Assembly (NCBI GenBank): GCA_021030915.1
Contig: JAGEMR010000033.1
Span: 1 to 64,000 of the forward strand
Reading direction: 5' to 3'
DNA length: 64,000 bases
Source: Astrothelium macrocarpum
Taxonomy: Eukaryota; Ascomycota; Dothideomycetes; Trypetheliales; Trypetheliaceae
Shown here: positions 12,097 to 24,770 of the stretch, piece after piece
Layout: every line of letters starts with the position of its first letter
Position numbering within the stretch: the stretch's first letter is position 1
Program-made: the position numbers and the translations under genes
The notes under the pieces: generated by a model
Told to the model about the DNA's origin: nothing
The model's input: the letters and a program-made list of their open reading frames with translations, nothing else
Database searches by the model: none

Positions 12097-15000
12097 TCAT
12101 CCCGTAAATCCCACACTCTCCGCTACCTTTCCAAACCCCACAACGCCACTTTCACGATCCAGCTCACCCCCAAGTCCCCTTTCATACTCCCGTTTACCCC
12201 TTTCGGCCTTCTTTCTCTGCACCAACGTTCCCTTCCTACCTCGCAAATACCGCTTCGCGTCCGCCACCAACTCCTTGCTCTCGGGGCTGGACTTCAAAGC
12301 CTCCAGCATTTCGCGCACTTGGGTCTCCGAGTCTAGGTGCGGACAGGCACGGGGATGGCCATAATGTGCTAAACCACATAGAGGGCACAGCTCTGTACCT
12401 GCGATTTTGAGGGGACAAGATCCTCGAGGATGGGGAAGCTCACAGGCTGGACAAGGTTTATAGGGTACGGCTGCATTTGAAGCAGAAGGAGCCTTGGCGG
12501 CATGTTGTTGAGGTTGGATCGCACCGTTTGTATTGATTGGATGATTGGTAGGAGTGGCCAGGTTTGGAGCCGTATCGATTGCGTGGCTAGTCCCAGGCGG
12601 CCATCGAAAAGCACCTGGAGACGGGGTCGATGTTACATTGGGAATATTGACATTTGCTGCATAGCTAGTAGAGTTTCCAATCGGAGGTGTGGGAACAAAG
12701 GATTCGCCGGTATGCAGAGTTGGACCGGGTGTGAAAGGAAAAGATGATGTTTCTACGGGTATGATAGGTACTCGCACGCGATGGAATTCTCGAGTAACTA
12801 TGGTACAAGGATTCCTGTTAGCTTTGCCATTGTTTGCCGTTTGAAAAAAGTGTTTTTTGACGGCACTGGCTGCCTAAACCTTTGCGGAGGCATTGTGTGA
12901 GATTAGGTAGACGGGTTGACAGATTTCTTACTTGGAGGCACATGAGCCAGTCGCTGCTTCACAGCAGCATTGACCCTAGCCATATCGACCTTCTTTGCTG
13001 GAAAGATAATTTTTGAAAATTTTGGTTGAGGAGGGTTTGAAGATGAAAGGATTTGTGCTGTACCTTCAGGTTTATGAGTGTTTTCGACCAATTTGCTCTT
13101 CGACTTGGAACTATGTTGATCTTGCATTTCATTGGGATCAACCGGACCTTCGAGGCCAGGCTCACTCTCTTCATCACTTTCCTCCGCTTGAAAGTCTGTG
13201 TCGCTCTCACCGGGGATTGTTCCGTCGCGACGCTTTTTACCCTGGGCGGGTTTAAGCGGTGTCGTATCATCAAGACCAATAGCCTCGTTTTGAAGTCGCT
13301 CGTCCGCGGTATAGTCAACAGCCTAGTTGAGTTAGCATGGATCATTTGATGAATAAAAAGGCCACAAACGGCTCGAGCTCTCCTGCCCCTTCCAAATGCA
13401 GCTTCTTTTGCAGCCTTTTCCAAGGCCGCAGCATGTTCCCGTTCCTTAAGTATGCGCTCCCACACTGTAGGATCGGGGCCATCTTCAGTATCAGTACCAT
13501 GTAAAGAGTCGTCAAAATCGGCCTCTTCGTTTGCCCATACTCGTGCGAAGCTAAATTGCGATTCTGCAGAGTTATCTTTGCCAGCTTGAGTATTCTCTAT
13601 TTGACTGCGGTCCAATAGCTTTTCAACAGAAGCATTATCGTATTTGATGTCATGCTCGCTGTTTTCGTTGAACAGCTCGGAAGCACCGTGCCGTAAAACC
13701 GATTCCATATCAAACTCATTAGTATCATCAGCATCCATTCTCTCAATAAGCACGTGATCGAGTGCCATTTTTTTCCGGCCGATTTGTACAATCTTTTCTT
13801 CGGCACTGGCGCGTGTCATGAGTTGGTAACAAAGTACCTTTTTTTTCTGCCCGATACGGTGGGCTCGAGATAATGCCTGAATGTCTTGATGAGGATTGAA
13901 ATCAGGGTCCAAAATGATGACGGTATCTGCTGTGGCCAAATTGATACCGACGCCTCCTGCCCGGGTCGAAAGTAGAAAGGCAAAGAGCTGAGAGTCGGGT
14001 GCATTGAACTCATCAATGCGTTTCTGCTTTTGAAGGCTGGAGACGTTCCCATCGAGACGGTGATACGATAGCTCCAAGCCATCAAGAAAATCTTCCATCA
14101 AGTCCAACATGTGAAGAAATTGACTAAAGATTAGAACTCGATGACCACGTTCTTTGAGCTTTGGCAAGAGAAGTTCTAGCAATTGCAACTTGGAAGATGC
14201 CTCGACGAGGTTCCGATGAGAGACGGCAGCATTGCTGCTACGTTCCTCGATTTCCTGGCTATAAACGAAAGGATGGCATAAGCATTTCCGAAGTTGCATA
14301 AGAATGTTGTTCAGACTTCCACGGTCCGATTTTTTAACCGCATCAGAGGTAAAAATTGCACGGAGCAAATCAGGGTTCTTGGCCAAGATTGACATGTAAA
14401 GCTTTTTCTGTACCACACTCATAGAGACTGGCACGATAATTTGTGCCATGGGGGGTAGGAATGTAAGAACTTGAGCTTTGGTGCGGCGCAAGAAGAATGG
14501 CCGAATCATGTCGTGGAGTCGAGGTACATTCTGAGCAGTTAGCTCGGCATACTCAATTTCCAAAGCAGCAGCATCGAAACTATCATCCAGGAATTGGAGA
14601 AGGTTAAACAGCTCGCGCGCGTTGTTCTGTAGGGGCGTCCCTGTAACAAGAATTCGAAAGGGAATCTTGAGAGCGCTCAGAGCACTATAGAGGATAGTCT
14701 TGTCATTCTTGATTCGCTGACCTTCGTCAACTACCAAGCCTTGCCACGAAACTCGTCTAAAGAATTTGGCACAGCCCTCGTCTGCAGCCGCCTCGTAAGA
14801 CGTGACAACGATATGGCACCTCGGGTCTTTGCTGCCTTCTGGGAACAATTCATGTCGATATGCCAAGTCGCGCGCAACAGCCGTGCCAAAATATGTGACT
14901 ACGCGGAGAGAAGGAGCCCAGTTTTTAATTTCGCGACGCCAGTTGGGGCAAGTCGAGTTTGGTACCACAAGCAGGAAGGGAAAGCAATTATGATCGTGAA

Positions 15001-17610
15001 CAAGCGTTGCGAGCAGACCAATGATCTGAATTGTTTTGCCCAAGCCCATTTCGTCTGCCAAGATTGCATTCTCGTTACTGTACCAACGGTAGTAGAGCCA
15101 ATTGAGACCTTCCATTTGATATTGCATAAGTTGGCCGCCCTTGATGTAATCCGGTTGTTTCTTTTTTTCAAGCTTCTGGCCAAAACTGAGCAGCCGAACT
15201 TTTTCAAGACGAGCTTTGAGTGCATGTGCTTTGGGCAAGTGTGTATATCGTCCCATGACCCAGTCATTATAGGCAGTCACAAAATCATTCCATCGCTCAG
15301 GCTCATCCATTGTTGGCGGACTTTCCCAAACGGCATCTTCGTAACCCAGGCCTTTGTATTTTACAAGAGCCTTATCAACTTCCTTGATACGAGCCTTGTC
15401 AACTTCCTCGGTTCGAATATCAACAATGCTAGTGAATTTGACATTAAACACAATGTCCACTCGGAGAAACTCTTCGGGAATTGCATCTTCAGTCCTCATT
15501 TTTGGGAGTTGACCTTCCTCACGCTTTGCAAATGCCTTTCGCATGGTAGGGTTGGAAATGCCCCAGACCCAAGCTCCAGGCTTCCACGATGCTCGAAAAT
15601 ATGATAAACCCTCCCATTTGATAAGATAGGCCTTGTCATCTTCATCTACCATATCAGCTTTGAAGCCCGCAGTATACTCGTCCTCATCGACAGGTTTCCA
15701 AGCAATCAGGCCAGACACCTTGGCAGGCATGTCCCGGCATTCCGTACACATCCAGTTACGACAATATTCGCGGAATCGTTGATCCGCCAAGCCTTCATCA
15801 TCAATGTCAACGTCCATTAGCTCGTGCCCATCAAGGCTTGGAAGATGTTGAAAATGCCAGGCTCGCCAGCAGCTCAAGCAGCGAAACATGACATTGTCGA
15901 CGTTGTTGATTAAATTGGCATCTACTTCTGTGATCGGATCTTGACCGGCATTTTCTTCTCGCGCTTTTTGTTCTTGAAGCATTGTTTTGCGCTCACGCAA
16001 TGGTGAACAACTTTGCCCAAGCTCGCGACAGACCTGACATTTTCCCTGGTCTGGGGCAGTATGCTCCTTTTTCCTCGCAAAGCTCACACAACGTCGGCAT
16101 TGCAAAACAAAATCGTCGTCGTCGATTTTGGTGACCAAATGTTCTCGACCGTTGCGGGGGCCGAGACAGCTCTTGTGGTAAGCAAGTGTGCAACCCTGGC
16201 AAAAAATAAGCTGACCCGTAACAGGTCCATTACCACAGGATTCACATTGCTGGCAATGTCGTAGTCGGAATTCATCGTCTCGGGCAAGTGCTTTGAAGAC
16301 TTCACGAGCGCCAACAGCTTTGGGAGGGGCAGGTGCTCTATCAGAGTCAGAACGGTAAATGTCATCTATGCCTGCTTCTTGCATGTTCTGCTGGTGCCTG
16401 GTAGAACGGCCAGAGCGTCTAGCAACAGAAGGTCGTTCATAATCAGAGTCATCTCCATTTATAAGTGATTGATCACGTCGTGGTCGACCACGACGCGGTT
16501 GAGCGATGCCGCGCTTACGCTTTCGGCCAGATACGACATGGGACTGAGGTATGAATCCGTCGTCACTCGAAGATTCTTCGAATTCTTCCACGACATTGCC
16601 TTTGTAGCTCAAACGCAGGTACGAAGGACCACGCACTTTCTTTTTCTCAATGGAAGCTTGGCGCCTTGATCGACGACGGAGAGGCCCTCCACTATACTCT
16701 TCAGACTCTCTGGATTCATCTGAGGAGGCGGAAATCAAATCACCGTCGCGGTTATAAGGGCCGGCTCTAGTAGACTCATCTCTACCGCGATTACGCAAGG
16801 TGATACGTGTCCCACTTCCAGAAGGTCGACCTGAGCGCCGTCTAGGGGGTGCATTGGAGAGTTCATCTTCCGATGATAGCTGTAGGTGCGTAGTATCAAC
16901 AAAGTTGGTCTGTGGGGAAATTTTCTTGCGGTCTGCGCGGGTTTCAACCATATTTGAATGAAGGCTAATGTCTGACTCTGTATCCTGATCGTCGCTATAT
17001 CTAGCGTTATTTGTGAAGGCTTCTAGAGCAGAACTCCCGTTTTCAAGCTTGAGGAGTATCGCAAAGGGCACCTGAATATTTCGCGCGGTTAGAAGATACG
17101 AAGATTGAGGTTTAGTGCTAGCGAGACAGTGGGAGTAATACTGATATGGGCAAAATCTTGTCGTTGAAGGATCTAGATTGAAGCCGTAATAGGAAATAAA
17201 TGGGTCCCGATAGACTCACACGATCGAGTCATTCCACCAAGTGAGTAGCGAATGAGTACAAGGAGTGTAGGAGCAATACAGCCCTGAGGTGGCAGTGCAA
17301 TATGCTTTCTCATTGGGCACAAGGCTTTCAAAACACCGGATCTTCTCACCTCTTCAGTATGATTGTCTCCAAACCTCACTTTGTAGATGACTTTGCCTCC
17401 GTGTCCATCCACCTCTTTCAATATCTTGCGCACCCGCTTCTCCTCATCTGCAAAAGAAACGTAACCGTCACTATCCTCATGGTCGGACAATTCGACAGCA
17501 ATATTCTCCGGCGGTTGGACGGTAATATCAACATTGCTGCTGGAGGAGGTATCGGAGGTATTTGAACGACTGGGACGAGGCGAAACTGTAATTCCCCATG
17601 CGCTGGTCAT
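12097..17610 (-). CDS. mit1: Mit1/CHD-type chromatin-remodelling ATPase
   Basis: Exons 17350-17610, 13370-17071, 12932-13322 and 12097-12869 encode about 1708 residues. Order: a chromo-like N-terminus spanning intron 1; acidic/basic disordered region to about 350; PHD-type Cys clusters (about 360-530); chromodomain-like K-W-E-G-L-S-Y and K-Y-K-G-L-G-Y segments (about 570 and 655); SNF2 ATPase with D-E-M-G-L-G-K-T (about 763) and D-E-G-Q in motif II (about 867); helicase C domain ending R-A-H-R-I-G-Q (about 1158); and a C-terminal zinc-binding segment (about 1590-1625) with paired C-P-x-C motifs. That last segment identifies the Mit1-like fungal type, known from the SHREC silencing complex in fission yeast. 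It acts in the nucleus. Intron 1 is long (278 bases); intron 2 uses a GTTTGT donor. Confidence 0.9.
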
Positions 17611-17929
17611 ACTGGCGGAAGATCACCGAAAGTAGGGCAAAGGTCTCTGGCATAGTAGCACTATCCAATAATGATTAGATGATGGATGACGGCACAAAGC
17701 TTGACACGCGAAACCGCCCGATTTCATTGTACGAATTGGAAATCAAAAGGACCTCGAAGTCAAAATTAGCCTGGTGAATGCATACAACAAGTCACGCAAA
17801 TCCTCGTACCCAGCGCGTATCGAAAGAAGCAACTCGCGGTGACGAAGTAGCAGCTCCAATTGTTGTCTAGAGACGCGAGGTATTGGTTGAAGCGCGTCGA
17901 TTACCTAATCCCTTCAACGCAGCTCGCAA
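17611..17929. promoter_or_regulatory. Divergent promoter region, remodeller / MRM1
   Basis: Lies between the divergent starts of the chromatin remodeller and MRM1 and must carry both promoters. No clear motif is recognised. Confidence 0.4.
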
Positions 17930-19798
17930 ATGTCATGCCAGGTCTTGCATATTACTTTTGCCTTCAACTTTGACCTATCCCGGGTCATGAAGACTATTTC
18001 AATCCCCTACAGCACATGTCGTTATATTGGTCCTCTTCGATATACTCCAAAAACTCTCAAATACATCTCCACATTTTCTGCAATTGGAAGAGGGCTTCGT
18101 CAGTCGAGGCAGCCGTTGCGCAGCACAAAAAGCGAACGTCTTTCCAATTTCCGCCAATCGAATCGGTCAACCCATCCTTCAACTTCCCTCAACAAAGCAA
18201 GCGTATCAAAAATCAGACGTCCAACCAACGTGAAAGGAACGAGATTTGGCCGTGATGCAGAGGAGAAGAGAATCAGAACAACACCTGATTCGCTCAATGG
18301 TGAACTTGCTGGAAAAAGGGACAATAATCGCACAAAACGAATCTCGCCTGGTAGCAGAAATGTCCCGCTTGTGCGCCGTGTGCACAAGCAGTCACGCTCC
18401 GATTGGGGAATGCCCTGTACCACTGCGGCATCAGAGTTCTTGTTTGGCTATTTCGCCGTGAAAGCTGCCCTGAAAGCCCAAAAGCGCAAATTTTATAGAC
18501 TCTATCTACACGAACGAGCTCTGCGACGAGACAGCGAGAATGGTTTTGATTCTATTCTGAGGGCTGCAGAAAACTGCAATGTGGCAATCGAGTATGTCAA
18601 GGACTCCTTCCTCGCTGTAATGGACAAGAAGACCAAGAATCGACCTCATAATGGTGTAATACTAGAAGCCTCACCTCTTCCCGTTCTACCTGTTGTGCAT
18701 CTCGCTGCTGTCGCAAGACAACACAGTGAGTTCACTGTCCAAGTGGACTTCCAGTCTGCCGAAGAAAAGGCTATCAATGGCACCGACCCTATTATACGAT
18801 ATGATGCCGCGCATTGGCGTAATCCGTTTGTTCTCTTCTTGCACGAAATCCAGAATGAGGGCAACATGGGCGCCATCATACGTGCCGCTTATTACTTAGG
18901 TGTTGACGCTGTAGCCATTCACGACCGCTCTGCAGCATCTGTATCTGCTGCCCCCACTGTAAAGGCCTCGGGTGGTGCAGCAGAGGCGTTGCCTGTTCTA
19001 CGCGTTGGTAATATCGATTCATTCCTTAGCAACAGTGCTGAGGCTGGTTGGCGCATTTTCGCCTCTGTTGCGCCTTCCGCTATTTCAGAATCAGGCCCCA
19101 CCCACCAGCGTTTAGAGCTGACCACGAATCCTGATTCCCCTCTGGGATTTTCGTCTGGAAAACGCTTTTCGGAGGACAAGGGCATCGATCCTGACTTTGA
19201 AGCCCCTACGCCTACATTAAAGGACGTTGATCGTAGTGCTGAAGGCAATCACAATCATCCCCTTGAAATGGCTTCAGGTTATGAACATTACATTCCGTCC
19301 ACTAGCCATCAAACGGCAAATCTGACTGGCGGTTTGGCTTCCAATCTACTTCCTGAAGCGGACAGCGACGTTGAGTCTGATTCTCCTACCTTTACATCCA
19401 CACTGGATCCCTCAAATCCCCTCGCGTCGTCGGAAATCACTGAAACCGTTACTTATAAACCTTACTCTCCAACTACTCCCGCCTTCAGCCCCGTACGCCC
19501 CGAAACCTCCTCACAGTCGCCTATTCCAACTCCCAGCCTCCCGATCCCACTCAGTAATCTTGGAGCCCCAACCCTCCACTACCCTTCCCTTCTCATTCTC
19601 GGTTCTGAGTTTACCGGGCTCTCTCGTCGCATCGTTTCCAAATCCCACGCTCAGGTATACATAGAGGCTGCACGATCGCAAGAAGAGGTCGGCGTGGATA
19701 GTCTGAATGTGGCTGTGGCTGCAGGCTTACTAATGCAACGGTTCTTGCAAAGACCAAAGGGCAGAGCAAGGGTGGGATTGGGAGGCAGGCTTGGCTAG
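17930..19798 (+). CDS. MRM1: Mitochondrial rRNA 2'-O-methyltransferase (SpoU/TrmH family)
   Basis: A single-exon frame of 622 residues; the Met at 17987 (residue 20) starts a better mitochondrial presequence rich in Ser, Arg and Thr. A SpoU substrate-binding domain begins near residue 168 (F-G-Y-F-A-V-K-A-A-L). The SPOUT methylase domain has all three motifs: N-E-G-N-M-G-A-I-I-R-A near 307, L-I-L-G-S-E-F-T-G-L near 553, and S-L-N-V-A-V-A-A-G near 590. In yeast the homologue methylates a G of the large mitochondrial rRNA. Between motifs 1 and 2 sits an unusual insertion of about 150 residues, Ser/Thr/Pro-rich and acidic. Confidence 0.92.
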   Translation: MSCQVLHITFAFNFDLSRVMKTISIPYSTCRYIGPLRYTPKTLKYISTFSAIGRGLRQSRQPLRSTKSERLSNFRQSNRSTHPSTSLNKASVSKIRRPTNVKGTRFGRDAEEKRIRTTPDSLNGELAGKRDNNRTKRISPGSRNVPLVRRVHKQSRSDWGMPCTTAASEFLFGYFAVKAALKAQKRKFYRLYLHERALRRDSENGFDSILRAAENCNVAIEYVKDSFLAVMDKKTKNRPHNGVILEASPLPVLPVVHLAAVARQHSEFTVQVDFQSAEEKAINGTDPIIRYDAAHWRNPFVLFLHEIQNEGNMGAIIRAAYYLGVDAVAIHDRSAASVSAAPTVKASGGAAEALPVLRVGNIDSFLSNSAEAGWRIFASVAPSAISESGPTHQRLELTTNPDSPLGFSSGKRFSEDKGIDPDFEAPTPTLKDVDRSAEGNHNHPLEMASGYEHYIPSTSHQTANLTGGLASNLLPEADSDVESDSPTFTSTLDPSNPLASSEITETVTYKPYSPTTPAFSPVRPETSSQSPIPTPSLPIPLSNLGAPTLHYPSLLILGSEFTGLSRRIVSKSHAQVYIEAARSQEEVGVDSLNVAVAAGLLMQRFLQRPKGRARVGLGGRLG

Positions 19799-20210
19799 AC
19801 AGCTTCTCTGTATACTATTTGTACATACTTTCTTCTTGTACGATCACATGATGTCGAAGGATTAGGTATAAAAATCGGAACCGCTAATGGGGGTCAGTGG
19901 ATGATGTACCCTTTTATCTACTAAGACCGGCCTACGGCACCAAAAAAGCTTCAAAGAGGATCGCCGGGATGGTCTGTCCGAACATGAAACGCACACGGGT
20001 GCAGAAATTGGAGGGAATGATAAAGTTATATCGATGAGGAATTATGTTGTGTATTTCTACTCTCCACAGAAATCCCCACTTCAAAGATACCCAAATGTCA
20101 GCTTGTTTATTGCGCCTCTAAATCTACTAATCATGCGTCGCTGTCAATCTTTTAGTCGAATCTCTCCATCCCAGCAATTCGACCCACTCACTACAGTGTC
20201 ATCTACACGA
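19799..20210. other. Intergenic between convergent genes
   Basis: Holds the 3' ends of MRM1 and the CCCH protein gene. Only shadow frames are seen. Confidence 0.5.
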
Positions 20211-22064
20211 TCAATTCTTCCTCACTTTATTACCTCTTCTCCCCCTTCTACCTACTCCTTTCCAACTGTTCCGCTGCCTTGTCCTTTCTCCTCGCTCATC
20301 ATCTCCCATCTTGTCCGGCAAGGTCTCCGGAGGATGCGCCTCGGAGCTCTGTGTGCTCTTTTTCGTTTGAGGCTCTTCACTTTTCTCATGTGTGACGGTT
20401 TCCGTAGCATGTTTCACGCCATGAAGGACGTCGCCGGAGGTATGTGGTAGGTAATATAAGCCGACACGGTTCCGGAAAGCGGAATGCATGGGCCGTGACT
20501 CAAAGAACCCAGTGTGATTTGGCTGGACATTCTCTTCAAGAGCACCAAAATCCGTAAACCTCCCAGAGTAAGAACCTTGTGAGTTAGTCGAGTCAATAAA
20601 TGAAAGCGAGTCGGTCGCTGAGGTTGAGATAGGACACTTACTTGATCGGAAAGAGTCTTTGTTTTCATCTGGATCAGAGTTCGTTTGTGCCTTAGCATCG
20701 GCGGTCACGGTAGTGCTACAAGCGTATTGGGACGAGGAGAGCATGTCGCAATCCGAAGATGGACTTGATGGTGAGAGGGCTGCTGAAAGATTTGAAGGAG
20801 GTGTCGAATCAAAATCAATGAGGAGGTCTTGCACAGTGGCTGAAGGCGTCGATGTGGGAGCTGGTGCTGCAAGTGACGGGACCTTGTTGGTCTTCTCCGC
20901 AGAACTTCGTACATTGCGAGAACTGTTCTTATTCGCACGGAGGCGAGGCAACAACTCATTACCAGCGCTCGAGCCGCCTTTTTTGCCCTGCAGCCTTTGC
21001 TTACCAAATTTCACTTGCTCCGAAGACCCCTGGCCTCGATGCGAACTGCGCCATGAAAGTCGCTGACTCGCGTCTTGGTCAAAATTTTGTGAGATTTGCT
21101 GGGCGATCTTGGGGGAACGCTCTTTGATCCACTTGGGCACACTGGAAAATCCAATGTTGATCCATTCCTCCATCGTTCCAGGAATATCGTGCTTATACAG
21201 ACATCCTTGCTGAATAAAATCACATTCTCCATGTCGAAGCCAGTAAGTGCAGTATCGCTTTTTGCTTGGATCAGGTTCGATACCCGATGGTGGCAAGCGA
21301 TGTGCACGATCATAGAGAGGATCCGCTCTTCCTGGTCTACCGTCTTGTTGGGCCTGTAAATTAGACTAGCAAGTTAGCGTTCGATAGATCAAAGCGAGTG
21401 GTAGATCACCTACCATGTTCTGGCTAGGGAACGTTTTTTGATCAAGTCTTTTCTTCAGAACATCAACAGAAGAGGACCTCTGCTCACAAGACCGAGACTC
21501 CCATCCGTGCTCACCTGGTGAGCTGTCTGGATATCCTGTCATTTGGCGTAAAATAGTTTTACCGTCCTCGGACACGTCTCGGTGGTGAGCATCATCTAAA
21601 CGATCCAGAGCAATAGCCGGCGCAGGCTCATCTTCTAGCTCATAAGTGGACCCAGGATGGGGAAAATAGGCAACATTATGCATATGGCGTGTCTGAGATG
21701 AAGCGATTTGACGAGGGGCTCCGTGAAGCCGTATCTCGTGGGGAAGTTCATCCGCTGGGATAAGAGGAGTCAAAACACCGTTTCCACGAGTAATATACCA
21801 GTGTGTTCGAAGCTGAGGCATGTTATCACTGGTAGAGACATGGAGGTCGCCAGAATATGGCAAAGCCTTGTCAGCGCTCGGCACCTCGACAACATTCTCA
21901 TGCCCACTACCATTTACCTCAGACATAATGCATGATGGCGTCGCGTCCGAAAAAACTTCGTGGTAATCTAGGCTGTGAGGTCTAATAGTATTCTGGGAAT
22001 ATTGCACCTCAACCCTAGGAATGCTACCAACAACGTTGAAATGCATCTCTTCAGGAGGGACCAT
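20211..22064 (-). CDS. CCCH-type zinc-finger protein
   Basis: Exons 21414-22064 and 20211-21353, intron 21354-21413, encode 597 residues. The junction is fixed by a GTAGGT donor right after Q-N-M and a TTTACAG acceptor that keeps the frame. The single zinc finger (C-x8-C-x6-C-x3-H, near residue 255) lies just inside exon 2 after a K-K-R-Y-C-T-Y-W run, a context typical of fungal proteins of this type. Residues 80-110 hold a conserved-looking W-Y-I-T-R-G-N-G-V-L-T-P-L-I-P-A-D-E-L segment. The remainder is Ser-rich and disordered, with a basic tail (R-R-G-R-R-G-N-K-V-R-K). It likely binds RNA; the target is unknown. Confidence 0.87.
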
Positions 22065-22721
22065 CCTGGAGAAAACCGAGAAACTAGAATATACTTGGTG
22101 AAATCCTAGCTCGCTATAGCGTATGCCTCATGTAAAAGCGGTGGATTTGTCGTCTAAAGTCATCGAGCGAAACTCGCAGTCATATACGCCGTCAAATACG
22201 AGAAATGTCAAACGGTCAAATTCGTGCATGGTCCAACAGCTATCATGCCGTAGACGAAAACAAGCATGCATGCCGTTTCTTTGTGAGAGGAGAAAACGGA
22301 GACAAGATTTAGCTTCTGATGATAGATGAACAACCAAAATGACTGTGCTCAGATCTCCTTGTTTCCCTACATGGCCATACAGCAGTGAAGTTACGATTGT
22401 GTCAAGGTTTTCCAGAATAATGTTGGATGACTCGTCATGACAAACATAGCCGGAACATGGCAAACAACCTAAGAATCCATTGGACGGAATCATCACACTT
22501 CTCCGATAGCGCATGCAGGCTTCCGGATAATGACTAATTCGGAACCTTTCCCCTGCAGATGGCTGTTGCTCGCTTCTCCCAAGATCCTTCTTAATTCGAA
22601 GGACCAATCATAACAAAATAAGCCAGTTCACAATGGAAAGGCTTGTTGATTTCCTTGTCCCGGCAAGAGGTCATATTCGTAGAAACTAAATGGATGAAGC
22701 AAAGGTACCACAGGACCTAAC
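22065..22721. other. Intergenic, promoter of CCCH gene and 3' end of CorA-like gene
   Basis: A minus-strand frame at 22128-22607 stays open for 159 codons but has no ATG at its head and no recognised domain, so I treat it as untranslated sequence. Confidence 0.4.
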
Positions 22722-24770
22722 CTAACTGGTGAGTCCCTGCGTCCATGTATCCTTTTGTTTCTCTTGCAGTACTTTGGACGTCAAAGCCTGAGCTCCTCTG
22801 CTAGTTGCTACCCTTGCAAGTCGCTTACGCTGCAAGGCATGCCAAAAGTCTCGTTGCTGCTCCTTCCAGACAAAGAGTTTCTCAGAAATTTCTGTGCCAT
22901 AAAAGGCTAAGAGCATCGAGAATCCAACAACACCGACAGTAACGGACGCCGCAACGATCCAGAAAAGACCCTGATTTTGAGACATGTTGCGGATATCAGC
23001 AAAGTTCATGCCGAAGAAGCTGGATACAAACGACAAGGGTAGAAAGATGATGGTGACAATGGTGAAGACCAGAATGGCTTTCCCATGGTCCTCTAATCGA
23101 ATATTGACAAGCTGAACAGTCCGTGTAATCAGGTTATTGCTATTTTCCCGCAAGTCTTGAAGATCCACAAGCTCTCGTTGCAGATTTTCAATCAATTGAC
23201 CAAGTGGGTCAAGCTGGGTCTGGAAAGAGAGCTGTCGTAGTGTTGCATGTCCGAACGGAGTCCTGAGTGGGCCAAGAGATGCTGATGAATGGCTTTCACT
23301 ACCGAGCTCAGAAGAGCTACTGTTCGAAGTAGCCAAGGAATTGACGGTGCTGCGCGGTTTTCTGCGTCTACGTCCTGACTTTCGCCTCCACGCATTTTGT
23401 AAATCATTCAGCAGGTCAAGCTGTTCCTGGATAAGCTTGATTACAATGTTTAATTCTTCTTGTATTTGAAGCAAGTCCATGAGTATTTTCGTGCTTGGCG
23501 CGCGATGAAGTCGATATTGCAATTGGTTCAAGTAACCCGCATAACGGTCGGTGAGACAGAGCATCATGTCAGACCAAGAACTACGATGAAGCATGCCTGT
23601 TGCACCATTGAGACAAGCTACTGCATGCGTAAGTGCGGTATAGTCACTCGTTTTTCTCGTAATGAAGAACGCATTCCGTATGCCTCTGAAACAGACTTCT
23701 GATACTCGATGGGCAAGTTGCAGAGGAGGGAATTTCGATTTCCATGTTTGATTACTGGAAAAGCTCACAATATGACGGTCATCAATCACCAAGATCCACA
23801 ACTCATCAACATTGAGACCGGTTGGATACTGGCCATACCAACGACGAACTTTGAGATCAAGCTCCCGGTCCGTGGTCCAAGGTCGATATTTGTAGAAAAC
23901 CTGGTCTTTTTCTCGCTCAGCCGTGTCTTCGAGTCTATAGAAGTGTTTCAAGATGGATCGAATGAGGTGTGAAGTAGAGCGACTTGATTGATAGCCTTCG
24001 CTCTTATCAATGTGAAACCTAAGCGGAGGCAGTTTGCCTTGCACCGTCCAGTCCAAAAAAGGAATGCTCAACAGTAAAGGCGGTTCAGCATTGTGAGTCC
24101 AATCATCTACCAAGCTCTGGAAGAAAGGGATGAAATATCTTCCATGCTTTGAAAAGCGTTCATTCTTCGAGATGCATTGTTCCAGCTGACGTATGCTTGC
24201 GCTCACGTGTTTGGGATCGCGACGCCAGTCACTGAGCGCGAAAAAACACTGTACCAAGTAAGAAAATGCAAGCAGTAAAGTATTACATGAGACAGACCCC
24301 TTCAAGATAATCAGTCTGCTTGCTTGAGATATGACTAATTGAAGGTCAGTCGGTTATCGAGTCAAGTTAGGGGAGTCCATTTTGTTAACGACTAACATCC
24401 ACCGGCACTTTCTCCGATCTGGATCATCAAAGGCACTGTTCTTTGGCTTTAAGTCGCGCAGAGTTTGGAGCCATCCAAATTCATCCACCAGAGCAGTCCA
24501 TTTCTGCTGCTCAATGGGATGTTGGGATAACTCAGTGACACTCAGTACGTCTCTCAATTCATTTCTGTGAAACTCGTCAGGAACAAGCTTAGACGATGGG
24601 ACTTCCTCGATTTCGAGGATATCTCCTGCAGAATTCCGCCAATTGCTCAGGCCAATATCATGGACAAGAAGTTGTGCTGGTGTCAGTCTTCGCTTCTGCC
24701 AGTAATGGTCCTGACGGTAGTCGTCTGTCTTGTCGAATGACATGCTGCGCTGAAAATATATGACAGACAC
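22722..24770 (-). CDS. CorA-like Mg2+ transporter-type protein
   Basis: A C-terminal part of about 509 residues (22722-24248) shows the CorA fold: a long soluble domain with coiled-coil helices, then L-R-E-N-S-N-N-L and two membrane helices. The first helix ends in the F-G-M-N signature, which forms the pore mouth in CorA channels. An N-terminal exon (24390-24770) is joined by an intron I place at 24249-24389 (GTTAAC donor, ACAG acceptor); this junction is my inference. Full length is then about 635 residues. The large soluble part is of the fungal 'CorA-like' type often found in proteins of unknown function, so transport of Mg2+ is likely but not certain. Confidence 0.8.

Noticed and set aside
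22128..22607. 159-codon minus-strand frame between the CCCH and CorA-like genes
   Set aside because: It does not start with ATG, has no domain, and the first true Met lies far inside.
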